The position numbers and the translations under genes were made by a program. The notes beneath the pieces were generated by a model. The model ran no database searches. It saw only the letters and a list, made by a program, of their open reading frames with translations, and was not told where the DNA came from. A stretch of DNA of 5,600 nucleotides from Thioalkalivibrio sp. (GTDB lineage: Bacteria > Pseudomonadota > Gammaproteobacteria > Ectothiorhodospirales > Ectothiorhodospiraceae). Positions within the stretch are counted from its first letter, which is position 1; every line of letters begins with the position of its first letter. The stretch is taken from positions 1 through 5,600 of the forward strand of contig JAGTVE010000197.1 of NCBI GenBank assembly GCA_018224485.1, written 5' to 3'. Of the stretch, positions 1-5,600 are shown piece by piece.

Positions 1-302
1 CGAAGGACTGGCGCATGGATCGCGCGCTGCGGCGGCTGGAGGCGCTGCTGGCGGTGGCCGACGGCGAGCACTCCTTCGTGATCTCCGGCAACGGCGACGT
101 GATCGAGCCGGAACACAGCCTGATCGCGATCGGCTCCGGCGGACCCTATGCCCAGGCGGCGGCGCGCGCGCTGCTGGAGAATACCGAACTGCCGGCGCGC
201 GAGATCGTCGAACGAAGCCTTGGGATCGCGGCCGACATCTGCATCTACACCAACCACCAGATCACGCTGGAACAGCTCTGGCCCGAGAATCGCCAAGCCT
301 GA
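1..302 (+). CDS. hslV: HslV (ClpQ) peptidase subunit of the HslVU protease, 3' part only
   Basis: This is the C-terminal part of HslV, the threonine peptidase that forms a two-ring dodecamer and degrades proteins unfolded by HslU in the cytoplasm. The first complete codon is at position 3 and the TGA stop is at 300-302, giving 99 residues; E. coli HslV has about 176, so the N-terminus with the catalytic threonine lies upstream of the window. Visible family hallmarks are KDWR at the left edge, LEALLAVAD, ISGNGDVIEPE, the strongly conserved AIGSGGPYAQAAARALLENT block, and the C-terminal ICIYTNH segment. Downstream lies hslU, its partner, separated by an unusually long 154-base gap. An ATG at 15 is internal, because the conserved reading frame continues to its left. 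The heat-shock-type promoter usual for this operon would be outside the window. Identification is near certain. Confidence 0.97.
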   Translation, partial: KDWRMDRALRRLEALLAVADGEHSFVISGNGDVIEPEHSLIAIGSGGPYAQAAARALLENTELPAREIVERSLGIAADICIYTNHQITLEQLWPENRQA

Positions 303-340
303 CGGTCATGGCACACGCAGCCACCCCTGACGATGAAGAC

Positions 341-424
341 CTTCCTCCCCCGCTTGTGGGGGGAGGCTTGGGGAGGTGGTACGGCGCTGGCCCCGGCCCC
401 TCTTTCGCAAGCGGTGGAGGGGAG
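341..424. repeat. Inverted pair of REP-like hairpin repeats between hslV and hslU
   Basis: Two GC-rich palindromic units lie in opposite orientation in the 154-base hslV-hslU gap. Unit 1 contains a perfect 8-bp stem, CCTCCCCC (344-351) with GGGGGAGG (359-366), around a 7-base loop. Unit 2 contains CCCCTC (397-402) with GAGGGG (417-422), an imperfect stem with a short CG/CG pairing near the loop. The same 7-base core occurs in both on opposite strands: CCGCTTG at 350-356 and CAAGCGG at 408-414, each flanked by C-rich and G-rich arms. This mirrors the paired REP/BIME arrangement known from proteobacterial intergenic DNA, and C-rich/G-rich palindromes around a GCTTG core resemble dispersed repeats I recognise from other high-GC proteobacteria. 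No T-tract follows either hairpin, so a simple intrinsic terminator is unlikely. Copy number elsewhere in the genome cannot be seen here. Confidence 0.65.
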
Positions 425-444
425 AAATGCATGATCTTCACAGC

Positions 445-449
445 AAGGA
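445..449 (+). promoter_or_regulatory. Ribosome binding site that decides the hslU start
   Basis: AAGGA lies seven bases before the ATG at 457, a good Shine-Dalgarno spacing. The protein from that ATG begins MTDMTPREIV, which lines up with the E. coli HslU N-terminus without extra residues. A rival in-frame ATG at 427 has its own GGAGG (416-420), but that purine run belongs to the flanking palindromic repeat. Confidence 0.7.
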
Positions 450-456
450 CCCTTCG

Positions 457-1788
457 ATGACTGACATGACCCCGCGCGAGATCGTCCAGGAGCTGGACCG
501 CTACATCATCGGGCAGGACGAGGCCAAGCGCGCCGTCGCGGTGGCCCTGCGCAACCGCTGGCGCCGGCAGCAGCTGCCGGAGGCCCTGCGCCAGGAGGTC
601 ACGCCAAAGAACATCCTGATGATCGGCCCCACCGGCGTGGGCAAGACCGAGATCGCGCGCCGGCTGGCGCGTCTCGCGAAGGCCCCGTTCCTGAAGATCG
701 AGGCGAGCAAGTTCACCGAGGTCGGTTACGTCGGGCGGGACGTGGAGTCCATCGTCCGGGATCTCGCCGACGCCGCGATCAAGCAGCTGCGCGAGGAGGA
801 AATGAGCCACCACCGCCGCGATGCCGAGGATGCCGCCGAGGAGCGCGTGCTGGATGCGCTGCTGCCGCGTCCGCGCGCAGCCGGCTACACCGAGCAGGAA
901 CCGCCCTCGGCGGACAGCGAGACACGTCAGAAGCTGCGCAAGCGCCTGCGCGAGGGCGCGCTGGACGACCGCGAGATCGACATCGAGGTGCGGGCGGTGC
1001 AGCCGGGCCTCGAGATCATGACGCCCCCGGGCATGGAGGAGATGGCCGGCCAGCTGCAGTCCATGTTCCAGAACCTGGGTGGCCAGCGCACGCGCAGTCG
1101 TCGCCTGAAGATTCGCGACGCGATGCGGCTGCTGGTGGACGAGGAGGCCGCGCGGCTGGTCAACGAGGACGAACTGAAGCTGAAGGCGGTGGAACGGGTC
1201 GAACAGAGCGGCATCGTCTTCGTCGACGAGATCGACAAGGTCGCAAAGCGCGGCGAGCACGGCGGCACGGATGTGTCGCGCGAGGGCGTGCAGCGCGATC
1301 TGCTGCCGCTGGTGGAGGGCACCACGGTGAACACGAAGCTGGGGATGGTGCGGACCGATCACATCCTTTTCATCGCCTCCGGGGCCTTCCATCTCTCCAA
1401 GCCGTCCGACCTGATCCCCGAGCTGCAGGGACGCCTGCCGATCCGGGTGGAGCTCGGGGCACTGTCGGTGGATGACTTCGTGCAGATCCTGACCGAGCCG
1501 ACCGCCTCGCTGACCGAGCAGTACACCGCGCTGCTCGGGACCGAGGGGGTGACCGTCGAATTCCGGCCCGACGGCGTGCGCCGTATCGCCGAGATCGCCC
1601 ACGACGTGAACGCAAGGACGGAGAACATCGGCGCCCGGCGCCTGCACACGGTGCTCGAGCGGCTGCTGCAGCAGGTGGCCTTCGATGCGCCCGACGTGTC
1701 CGGCCCGGTGATCGTCGATGCGGGGATGGTGGAAGAGCGCCTGGGCGAACTGATTCAGGACGAGGACCTCTCCCGGTATATTCTTTGA
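457..1788 (+). CDS. hslU: HslU (ClpY), AAA+ ATPase/unfoldase subunit of the HslVU protease
   Basis: HslU is the hexameric cytoplasmic ATPase that recognises, unfolds and threads proteins into the HslV peptidase. The protein is 443 residues, the same as E. coli HslU. Visible motifs: N-terminal MTPREIVQELDRYIIGQ; Walker A GPTGVGKT at 57-64; the pore-loop motif GYVG at 90-93; a variable, charged I domain from about 110 to 243, including LEIMTPPGMEEM; Walker B VFVDEID at 254-260; the DVSREGVQRDLLPLVEG block at 272-288; sensor-1 region IASGAF at 306-311; the arginine-finger region PELQGR at 321-326; sensor-2 GARRLHT at 392-398; and the C-terminal tail ending in LSRYIL, which in the family inserts into HslV. 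No key residue is missing. The start at 457 is chosen from the RBS and family length; in-frame alternatives at 427 (ATG) and 376 (GTG) would add non-conserved residues encoded in the repeat region. It follows hslV, so an operon is expected despite the repeat-filled gap. Confidence 0.98.
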   Translation: MTDMTPREIVQELDRYIIGQDEAKRAVAVALRNRWRRQQLPEALRQEVTPKNILMIGPTGVGKTEIARRLARLAKAPFLKIEASKFTEVGYVGRDVESIVRDLADAAIKQLREEEMSHHRRDAEDAAEERVLDALLPRPRAAGYTEQEPPSADSETRQKLRKRLREGALDDREIDIEVRAVQPGLEIMTPPGMEEMAGQLQSMFQNLGGQRTRSRRLKIRDAMRLLVDEEAARLVNEDELKLKAVERVEQSGIVFVDEIDKVAKRGEHGGTDVSREGVQRDLLPLVEGTTVNTKLGMVRTDHILFIASGAFHLSKPSDLIPELQGRLPIRVELGALSVDDFVQILTEPTASLTEQYTALLGTEGVTVEFRPDGVRRIAEIAHDVNARTENIGARRLHTVLERLLQQVAFDAPDVSGPVIVDAGMVEERLGELIQDEDLSRYIL

Positions 1789-1857
1789 CGCAGGCCGGTT
1801 TTGTGCCGGACTGGAGAGGTTATTCTGCGGTGGAACGGAACACGGGTACGGTAGCAT

Positions 1858-1883
1858 CGACGCCGCGGGCCCCCTGGGCGTCG
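1858..1883 (+). terminator. GC-rich stem-loop downstream of hslU, possible terminator
   Basis: A perfect 7-bp stem, CGACGCC (1858-1864) with GGCGTCG (1877-1883), closes a 12-base GC-rich loop. It lies 69 bases after the hslU stop, in the gap before the next operon, which is where transcript termination or mRNA 3'-end stabilisation would be expected. There is no run of T after the stem (the sequence continues CAAGGGGTTT), so it is not a canonical intrinsic terminator. It also abuts the repeat pair that follows and may belong to that repeat region. Confidence 0.3.
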
Positions 1884-1886
1884 CAA

Positions 1887-1965
1887 GGGGTTTGCGCTGC
1901 GCTTCACCCACCCTACGTCCCAACAGCCCGGGCCCGCAGGGTGGGCCAAGCCCAGCGGGCCCATC
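1887..1965. repeat. Inverted pair of dispersed GGGTGGG-type intergenic repeats
   Basis: Two 31-base arms, 1887-1917 and 1935-1965, are imperfect inverted copies separated by 17 bases. Reading the first arm on the minus strand and the second on the plus strand, 21 of 31 positions agree, and 19 of the first 23. The shared parts are AGGGTGGG, AAGC and CAGCG. The second arm also folds on itself: GGTGGGC (1940-1946) pairs with GCCCATC (1959-1965), with one G-U wobble. Sequences of the form GTAGGGTGGGTGAAGCGCAG are, to my knowledge, very common dispersed intergenic repeats in gamma- and betaproteobacterial genomes, often mis-called as tiny proteins containing VKRSANP. That string appears on the minus strand here, supporting a repeat rather than a gene. 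The pair occupies much of the 242-base gap at 1789-2030, in which I see no coding sequence. Confidence 0.7.
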
Positions 1966-2030
1966 AGGAAACCGTCCGAGGAATCCGCCGTCCGCCCCAT
2001 GTCCACCGATGCCTTGTTCAGGAGCACGAA

Positions 2031-2396
2031 ATGAGCGCCAAGCACCGCCCCAGCGACATCCAGTTGCACCAGAAATCCCGTATCCTCGAGATCGGCTATG
2101 CCGATGGCACCAATCTGCGGCTGCCCTGCGAGTTACTGCGCGTGTATTCACCCTCCGCGGAGGTGCGCGGCCACGGTCCGGGGCAAGGGACGCTGCAGGT
2201 CGGCAAGGAGGACGTGAACATCACGGAGATCGAGCCGGTCGGCAACTATGCGGTCAAGCTGGTATTTTCCGACGGGCACGACACCGGGATCTACGACTGG
2301 GATTACCTGTACAACCTGGGCATGGAGCAGGAGCAGCTCTGGCAGGAGTACCTCGAGAAGCTGGACGCTGCCGGTCACCAGCGCAAGTCGGACTAA
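2031..2396 (+). CDS. DUF971 (GBBH-like N-terminal domain) family protein
   Basis: This 121-residue protein consists almost entirely of one DUF971 domain, the fold also found at the N-terminus of gamma-butyrobetaine hydroxylase and at the C-terminus of plant HCF101, an Fe-S carrier. Visible features are a first beta region RILEIGYADGTNLRLPCELL at 17-36, the family motif RVYSPSAEVRGHGPGQ at 37-52, and VGNYAVKLVFSDGHDTGIYDWDYL at 70-93. A charged C-terminal helix follows. There is one cysteine (C33) and no signal peptide or membrane segment, so a soluble cytoplasmic protein is expected. The start is supported by AGGAG (2020-2024) six bases before the ATG and by the family length; longer in-frame extension upstream runs through the repeats. 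It lies 8 bases before ubiE, so co-transcription is likely. Its function is not established, and no oxygenase domain is present, so it is not itself a hydroxylase. Confidence 0.93.
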   Translation: MSAKHRPSDIQLHQKSRILEIGYADGTNLRLPCELLRVYSPSAEVRGHGPGQGTLQVGKEDVNITEIEPVGNYAVKLVFSDGHDTGIYDWDYLYNLGMEQEQLWQEYLEKLDAAGHQRKSD

Positions 2397-2404
2397 AGGC
2401 TGCC

Positions 2405-3160
2405 ATGACGGACGAAGAAACGCGCGGCAAGACCCACTTCGGTTACGAGACCGTCGCGGAAGAGGAGAAGGCCGCCCGGGTCGGGCAGGTCTTCCACTCG
2501 GTCGCGCGGAAGTACGACCTGATGAACGACGTGATGTCCATGGGCATCCACCGCCTGTGGAAGCGCCACACCGTGCAGCGCACCGCGGTGCGCCCGGGCA
2601 TGCGGGTACTGGATCTCGCCGGCGGCACCGGCGACCTCGCCGCGGCCTTCGCACCGCGCGTCGGCGACCGCGGACAGGTGACGGTGTGCGACATCAACGC
2701 CTCGATGCTGGTGGTGGGTCGGGACCGGCTGCTGGACCAGGGCCTGGCCGGGAACGTCGACTTCGTGCAGGGCGACGCGGAGGCGCTGCCGTTTCCGGAC
2801 GAACACTTCGACCGCATCACGATCGCCTTCGGGCTGCGCAACGTGACCCGCAAGGAGCGCGCGCTGGCGGACATGTGCCGTGTATTGAAGCCCGGTGGCC
2901 GCCTGCTGGTGCTGGAGTTCTCGCAGCCCTTCGCACCGCTGCGGCCGTTCTACGATCTCTACTCCTTCCGGGTGATGCCGCTGATGGGGCGGCTGATCGC
3001 CGGGGACGCGGACAGCTACCGCTACCTCGCGGAGAGCATCCGCGTGCATCCCGACCAGGAAGAGCTCGCAGGGATGATGCGCGATGCGGGACTCGAGCGC
3101 GTGCAGTACGAGAACCTGACCGGCGGCGTGGTCGCGCTGCACCGGGCTACGAGGCTGTGA
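2405..3160 (+). CDS. ubiE: UbiE, ubiquinone/menaquinone biosynthesis C-methyltransferase
   Basis: UbiE is an S-adenosylmethionine-dependent methyltransferase that methylates the ring carbon of 2-methoxy-6-polyprenyl-1,4-benzoquinol in ubiquinone synthesis and, where menaquinone is made, demethylmenaquinol. The 251-residue length equals that of E. coli UbiE. Visible features: N-terminal THFGYETVAEEEKAARVGQVF (10-30); UbiE signature 1, YDLMNDVMSMGIHRLW (37-52); SAM-binding motif I VLDLAGGTGDL (68-78); acidic residue D96 after the second strand (VCDIN), expected to contact SAM; GDAEALPFPD (123-132); FGLRNV (142-147); signature 2, RVLKPGGRLLVLEFS (159-173); and DADSYRYLAESIRVHPDQ (201-218). All family motifs are intact. 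The ATG follows AAAGG (2395-2399), which overlaps the stop codon of the preceding gene. A much longer in-frame opening upstream is not family-like. It is the central gene of the ubi cluster, 4 bases before ubiJ. Confidence 0.98.
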   Translation: MTDEETRGKTHFGYETVAEEEKAARVGQVFHSVARKYDLMNDVMSMGIHRLWKRHTVQRTAVRPGMRVLDLAGGTGDLAAAFAPRVGDRGQVTVCDINASMLVVGRDRLLDQGLAGNVDFVQGDAEALPFPDEHFDRITIAFGLRNVTRKERALADMCRVLKPGGRLLVLEFSQPFAPLRPFYDLYSFRVMPLMGRLIAGDADSYRYLAESIRVHPDQEELAGMMRDAGLERVQYENLTGGVVALHRATRL

Positions 3161-3164
3161 CCTG

Positions 3165-3851
3165 ATGACCGATGCTGACATGGATCCCGATACCGATACC
3201 GGCCCAGAGATCGCAGCGGTCCGGCCGCTGCCCACCGCGCTTGCCATACCGCTGGAGATCGCGCTGAACCGGTTGCTTGCGGCCGCGCCGGACTCCGCGG
3301 TGGCGCGCCTGTCCGGGCGTTCCATTGCCGTGGCCGTGCAGCCGCCCGGCCTTGGCCTGGTCCTCCTGGGCGCCGCCGACCGGCTGCAGGTGCTCGGCTC
3401 CCTCGACGATGAGGATCCCGACGTGACGATCTCGGGCTCGCCGGTGGGCCTGGCCGCGGCGATCGCCCGGGAAGACCGCTCCGGAATCACGCTGCAGGGG
3501 GATGCCGTGGTGCTGGCCGACCTGCAGCGGGCGTTCTCGGGCGTCTCCTTCGACTGGGCCGGGTGGCTCGAATCGATCGCCGGTGCCGGCGCCGCCGGGC
3601 CGGTGCTGCGGGCCGGTGAGTCGCTGCGCGACCAGCTCCGCCGCTTCATGGACCGCAGCCTCGAAGACTCCTCCGAGTATCTGCAGGAGGAGGCACGCTG
3701 GCTGCCGGCATCGGGCGAGTTCGAGGCGCTGGCGGCCGATCTGGCCGATCTGCGCGACGACGTCGCACGCCTGGAGGCGCGCATCGCCCGGCTCGGGGAC
3801 GGCAACGACGCCGCTGTCCCCGTCGGCCCCGGATTGCCCCGGCCCGGATGA
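3165..3851 (+). CDS. ubiJ: UbiJ, SCP2-domain ubiquinone biosynthesis accessory factor
   Basis: UbiJ is a non-enzymatic factor of aerobic ubiquinone synthesis; its SCP2 (sterol carrier) domain binds the hydrophobic polyprenyl intermediates and it works in the soluble Ubi complex with UbiK. The protein has 228 residues against about 201 in E. coli. An acidic, poorly conserved leader (1-20, MTDADMDPDTDTGPE) precedes the SCP2 domain at about 24-125, with LEIALNRLLAAAPDSAVARLSGRSIAV, VTISGSPVGLAAAI and ITLQGDAVVLADLQRAF visible. A middle helical region (SFDWAGWLESIAG, EYLQEEARWLP) matches the E. coli pattern, and heptad-like leucines and alanines at 185-211 suggest a C-terminal coiled coil. A Gly/Pro-rich tail ends it. 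The start follows GAGG (3151-3154) with a longish 10-base spacer; an ATG five codons later is a weaker alternative with no evident RBS. Its 3' end overlaps ubiB by four bases. Confidence 0.94.
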   Translation: MTDADMDPDTDTGPEIAAVRPLPTALAIPLEIALNRLLAAAPDSAVARLSGRSIAVAVQPPGLGLVLLGAADRLQVLGSLDDEDPDVTISGSPVGLAAAIAREDRSGITLQGDAVVLADLQRAFSGVSFDWAGWLESIAGAGAAGPVLRAGESLRDQLRRFMDRSLEDSSEYLQEEARWLPASGEFEALAADLADLRDDVARLEARIARLGDGNDAAVPVGPGLPRPG

Positions 3852-5557
3852 TCAGGACCCTGAAACAGGGTCTGCGCCTGTGGGCCATCGGCCGTGTGCT
3901 GGTGCGTTACCGGCTGGATGCGATCCTGTTCACCCTCAAGCCCCTGCGGCCGCTGAGTTTCCTGCTGAATCTGCTGCCCTGGAACTGGTTCCGGCAAGCC
4001 GAGGGCACCCGTGGCGAGCGCATTCGCCGGTCGCTGGAGGACCTTGGTCCGATCTTCGTGAAGTTCGGGCAGATGTTGTCCACCCGGCGCGACCTGCTGC
4101 CGGACGACATCGCGCTGGAACTCGCCCGTCTCCAGGACCGCGTGCCGCCGTTTCCGGTCGAGCAGGCCCGGCTCGCGATCGAGACCGCGCTGGAGAAGCC
4201 GATCGCCGAGGTCTTCGAACAGTTCGACGACGTGCCGCTGGCCTCGGCCTCGATCGCGCAGGTACATGCGGCCAGGCTGCGTGACGGCCGTTCGGTCGTC
4301 GTGAAGGTCGTGCGGCCGGGCATCGTTCGCACCATCCGCGCCGATCTCGAGATCCTGCATCTGATCGCCTACCTCGCGGATCGCTACTGGTCGGAGGGGC
4401 GGCGTATGCGCCCGCGCGAGGTGGTCTCCGAGTATGAAAAGACCGTGATCGACGAGCTGGACCTCGTGCGCGAGGGCGCGAACGCGATCACCATCCGCCG
4501 CAACTTCGAAGACAGCCCGCTGCTGTACATTCCGGAGGTGGTCTGGGACTACACCCGGACCAACGTAATGGTGATGGAGCGCATCAGCGGCGTCCCGATC
4601 GCGAACATCGAGGCCCTGCGCGCCCGCGGTGTCGATCTCAAGGTGCTGGCCGAGCGCGGCGTGGAGATCTTCTTCACCCAGGTCTTCCGCCACAATTTCT
4701 TCCACGCCGACATGCACCCCGGCAACATCTTTGTGGATGCGACCGACCCATCGGAGCCGAGTTACCTCGCGGTCGACTTCGGCATCGTGGGCACCCTGCT
4801 GGAGTCGGATCAGCACTATCTGGCCGAGAACTTCCACGCCTTCTTCAGCCGCGACTACCGGCGTGTCTCGGAGCTCTACGTGGAGTCCGGCTGGGTACCG
4901 GAGGGCACCCGGGTGGATGAGTTCGAGGCCGCGATCCGCTCCGTCTGCGAGCCCATCTTCCAGAAGCCGCTGGACGAGATCTCCTTCGGACACGTGCTGC
5001 TGCGGCTGTTCCAGACCGCACGGCGTTTCGACATGGAGGTGCAGCCCCAGTTGGTGCTGCTGCAGAAGACACTGCTGAACATCGAGGGGCTGGGGCGCCA
5101 GCTGTATCCGCAGCTGGATCTGTGGGCCACGGCGAAGCCGTTCATCGAGCGCTGGATGTCGGAGCAGGTGGGGGTGCGCGCCTTTCTGCGCAGCGCCGAG
5201 CGCCACCTGCCGAAGATGCTGGTGCAGCTCCCGGAGCTGCCGCTCCGGCTGCAGGAGGCGCTCGACGCGGAGCGTCAGCGCGCCCGGCGCGATGCAGCGC
5301 TGCGGGCGGAGGTGCAGGAACTGCGACGGGTGCTGCAGCGGGACGCGCGCAGGCGCCTGGAGGCCTTCTCGGGTCTCGGTCTGCTCCTGGGCGCGGGCGT
5401 GATGACCCAGATGCAGGCGGTGCCGCAGTGGCTGGGCCTGGCCTGGCCGGCCTGGCCCCTGGGTTTGGCCGGGATCGCTCTGCTGCTGTTCAGCCTGCGC
5501 CGTGGCGATGGCGTGCTGCGCCGGATCCGCGACGGCGATCGCTCGCGCCTCAACTGA
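3848..5557 (+). CDS. ubiB: UbiB, atypical ABC1/ADCK-family kinase-like ubiquinone biosynthesis protein
   Basis: UbiB belongs to the UbiB/ABC1/ADCK atypical protein-kinase-like family. It is a membrane-anchored ATPase needed for ubiquinone synthesis and is thought to help extract or hand over lipid intermediates at the inner membrane. The protein is 569 residues (E. coli about 546). Visible features: family-specific KxGQ motif KFGQ at 72-75; alanine-rich nucleotide loop ASASIAQVH at 132-140, in place of a kinase glycine loop; ATP-binding lysine K153 in VVKVVRPG; IDELDLVREGANA at 201-213; catalytic-loop HADMHPGN at 286-293 (D288, N293); metal-binding DFG at 310-312; a helical, arginine-rich stretch at 465-505; and two hydrophobic C-terminal segments, about 507-520 and 528-550, that fit the known membrane anchor. 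The ATG overlaps the ubiJ stop as ATGA and has no clear Shine-Dalgarno, so translation is probably coupled to ubiJ. All catalytic motifs are intact. Confidence 0.98.
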   Translation: MIRTLKQGLRLWAIGRVLVRYRLDAILFTLKPLRPLSFLLNLLPWNWFRQAEGTRGERIRRSLEDLGPIFVKFGQMLSTRRDLLPDDIALELARLQDRVPPFPVEQARLAIETALEKPIAEVFEQFDDVPLASASIAQVHAARLRDGRSVVVKVVRPGIVRTIRADLEILHLIAYLADRYWSEGRRMRPREVVSEYEKTVIDELDLVREGANAITIRRNFEDSPLLYIPEVVWDYTRTNVMVMERISGVPIANIEALRARGVDLKVLAERGVEIFFTQVFRHNFFHADMHPGNIFVDATDPSEPSYLAVDFGIVGTLLESDQHYLAENFHAFFSRDYRRVSELYVESGWVPEGTRVDEFEAAIRSVCEPIFQKPLDEISFGHVLLRLFQTARRFDMEVQPQLVLLQKTLLNIEGLGRQLYPQLDLWATAKPFIERWMSEQVGVRAFLRSAERHLPKMLVQLPELPLRLQEALDAERQRARRDAALRAEVQELRRVLQRDARRRLEAFSGLGLLLGAGVMTQMQAVPQWLGLAWPAWPLGLAGIALLLFSLRRGDGVLRRIRDGDRSRLN

Positions 5558-5585
5558 TCCACGGAGTGGGGGTGTCATGGAGCGC

Positions 5586-5600
5586 GGGGAGCCTGCTCCC
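5586..5600 (+). terminator. Hairpin after ubiB at the window edge, possible terminator or repeat
   Basis: GGGAG (5587-5591) and CTCCC (5596-5600) pair around a four-base loop CCTG, 29 bases after the ubiB stop. The stem could extend leftwards into GCGG if the next bases outside the window are complementary. Its place after the last gene of a tight cluster suits a terminator, and no T-tract can be checked because the window ends. An ATG at 5577 preceded by purine-rich GGAGTGGGGG opens eight codons to the edge, so the start of another gene is the alternative. Confidence 0.3.

Noticed and set aside
298..332. Direct repeat CCTGACG at 298-304 and 326-332 as a target-site duplication
   Set aside because: Seven bases this close together are likely by chance, and the copies do not flank the palindromic units.
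341..424. CRISPR or tandem repeat in the hslV-hslU gap
   Set aside because: There are only two units, they are inverted rather than direct, and they differ in their arms, with no regular spacers.
1796..1810. CCGG-TTTTGTG-CCGG stem just after the hslU stop as a terminator
   Set aside because: Only four base pairs form, the flanking bases do not extend the stem, and no T-tract follows it.
1799..1826. Possible sigma-70 promoter: TTTTGT (1799-1804), 16-base spacer, TATTCT (1821-1826)
   Set aside because: The -35-like element is poor and the -10-like element matches only four of six consensus positions. It also sits some 200 bases before the DUF971 gene with the stem-loop and repeats between, so I would not call it without transcription-start data.
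1755..2069. Small minus-strand protein containing VKRSANP
   Set aside because: This string is the translation of the dispersed GGGTGGG-type repeat and is a frequent false gene call. It also overlaps the hslU 3' end and the DUF971 start.
262..2151. Long minus-strand open frame (about 630 codons) opposite hslU
   Set aside because: It is the same mirror-frame effect opposite a complete, well-conserved hslU, and it runs through both repeat regions.
1892..2404. Upstream in-frame extension of ubiE, or a separate protein starting in the repeats
   Set aside because: The extension overlaps the DUF971 gene and the repeat arms, while the ATG at 2405 gives exactly the E. coli UbiE length and N-terminus.
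2393..5578. Very long open frame on the minus strand (about 1060 codons) opposite the ubi cluster
   Set aside because: It lies antisense to UbiE, UbiJ and UbiB, which are clear family matches with intact motifs. In GC-rich DNA the complementary frame is often free of stops, and its translation is low-complexity (rich in H, Q, R, A) with no recognisable domain.

Overview
The window is GC-rich bacterial DNA (roughly two-thirds G+C by eye) with every gene on the + strand. It carries two well-known blocks: the HslVU (ClpYQ) ATP-dependent protease, and a ubiquinone-biosynthesis cluster in the order DUF971 gene, ubiE, ubiJ, ubiB. UbiJ, the ubiE-ubiJ-ubiB order and protein sequences close to the Escherichia coli ones point to a gammaproteobacterium. 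The intergenic repeats and base composition would suit a Chromatiales/Ectothiorhodospiraceae-type or similar high-GC lineage, but that finer placement is a guess.

Layout. 1-302 is the 3' part of hslV (peptidase subunit). 303-456 is a 154-base gap holding two hairpin-forming, REP-like units in opposite orientation. 457-1788 is hslU (AAA+ unfoldase), complete and the same length as the E. coli protein. 1789-2030 is a 242-base non-coding stretch with a GC-rich stem-loop (1858-1883) and an inverted pair of a second, unrelated repeat family (1887-1965). 2031-2396 encodes a small DUF971 protein. 2405-3160 is ubiE, 3165-3851 is ubiJ and 3848-5557 is ubiB. The last four genes are packed with 8-base, 4-base and -4-base junctions and look like one transcription unit. 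5558-5600 holds a hairpin, or possibly the first codons of another gene.

How the genes work together. HslV and HslU form one complex: HslU hexamers unfold substrates and feed them into the HslV dodecamer. UbiE is the C-methyltransferase of ubiquinone (and menaquinone) synthesis. UbiJ is an SCP2-type lipid-binding accessory factor and UbiB a membrane-anchored atypical kinase/ATPase; both are needed for efficient ubiquinone production. The DUF971 protein has no established role but sits where it would be co-expressed with them.

I found no sign of a new defence, mobile or otherwise undescribed system. The points most worth a second look are the two different inverted-repeat families filling the only two sizeable gaps, one of which separates the normally adjacent hslV and hslU, and the DUF971 gene's place at the head of the ubi cluster.
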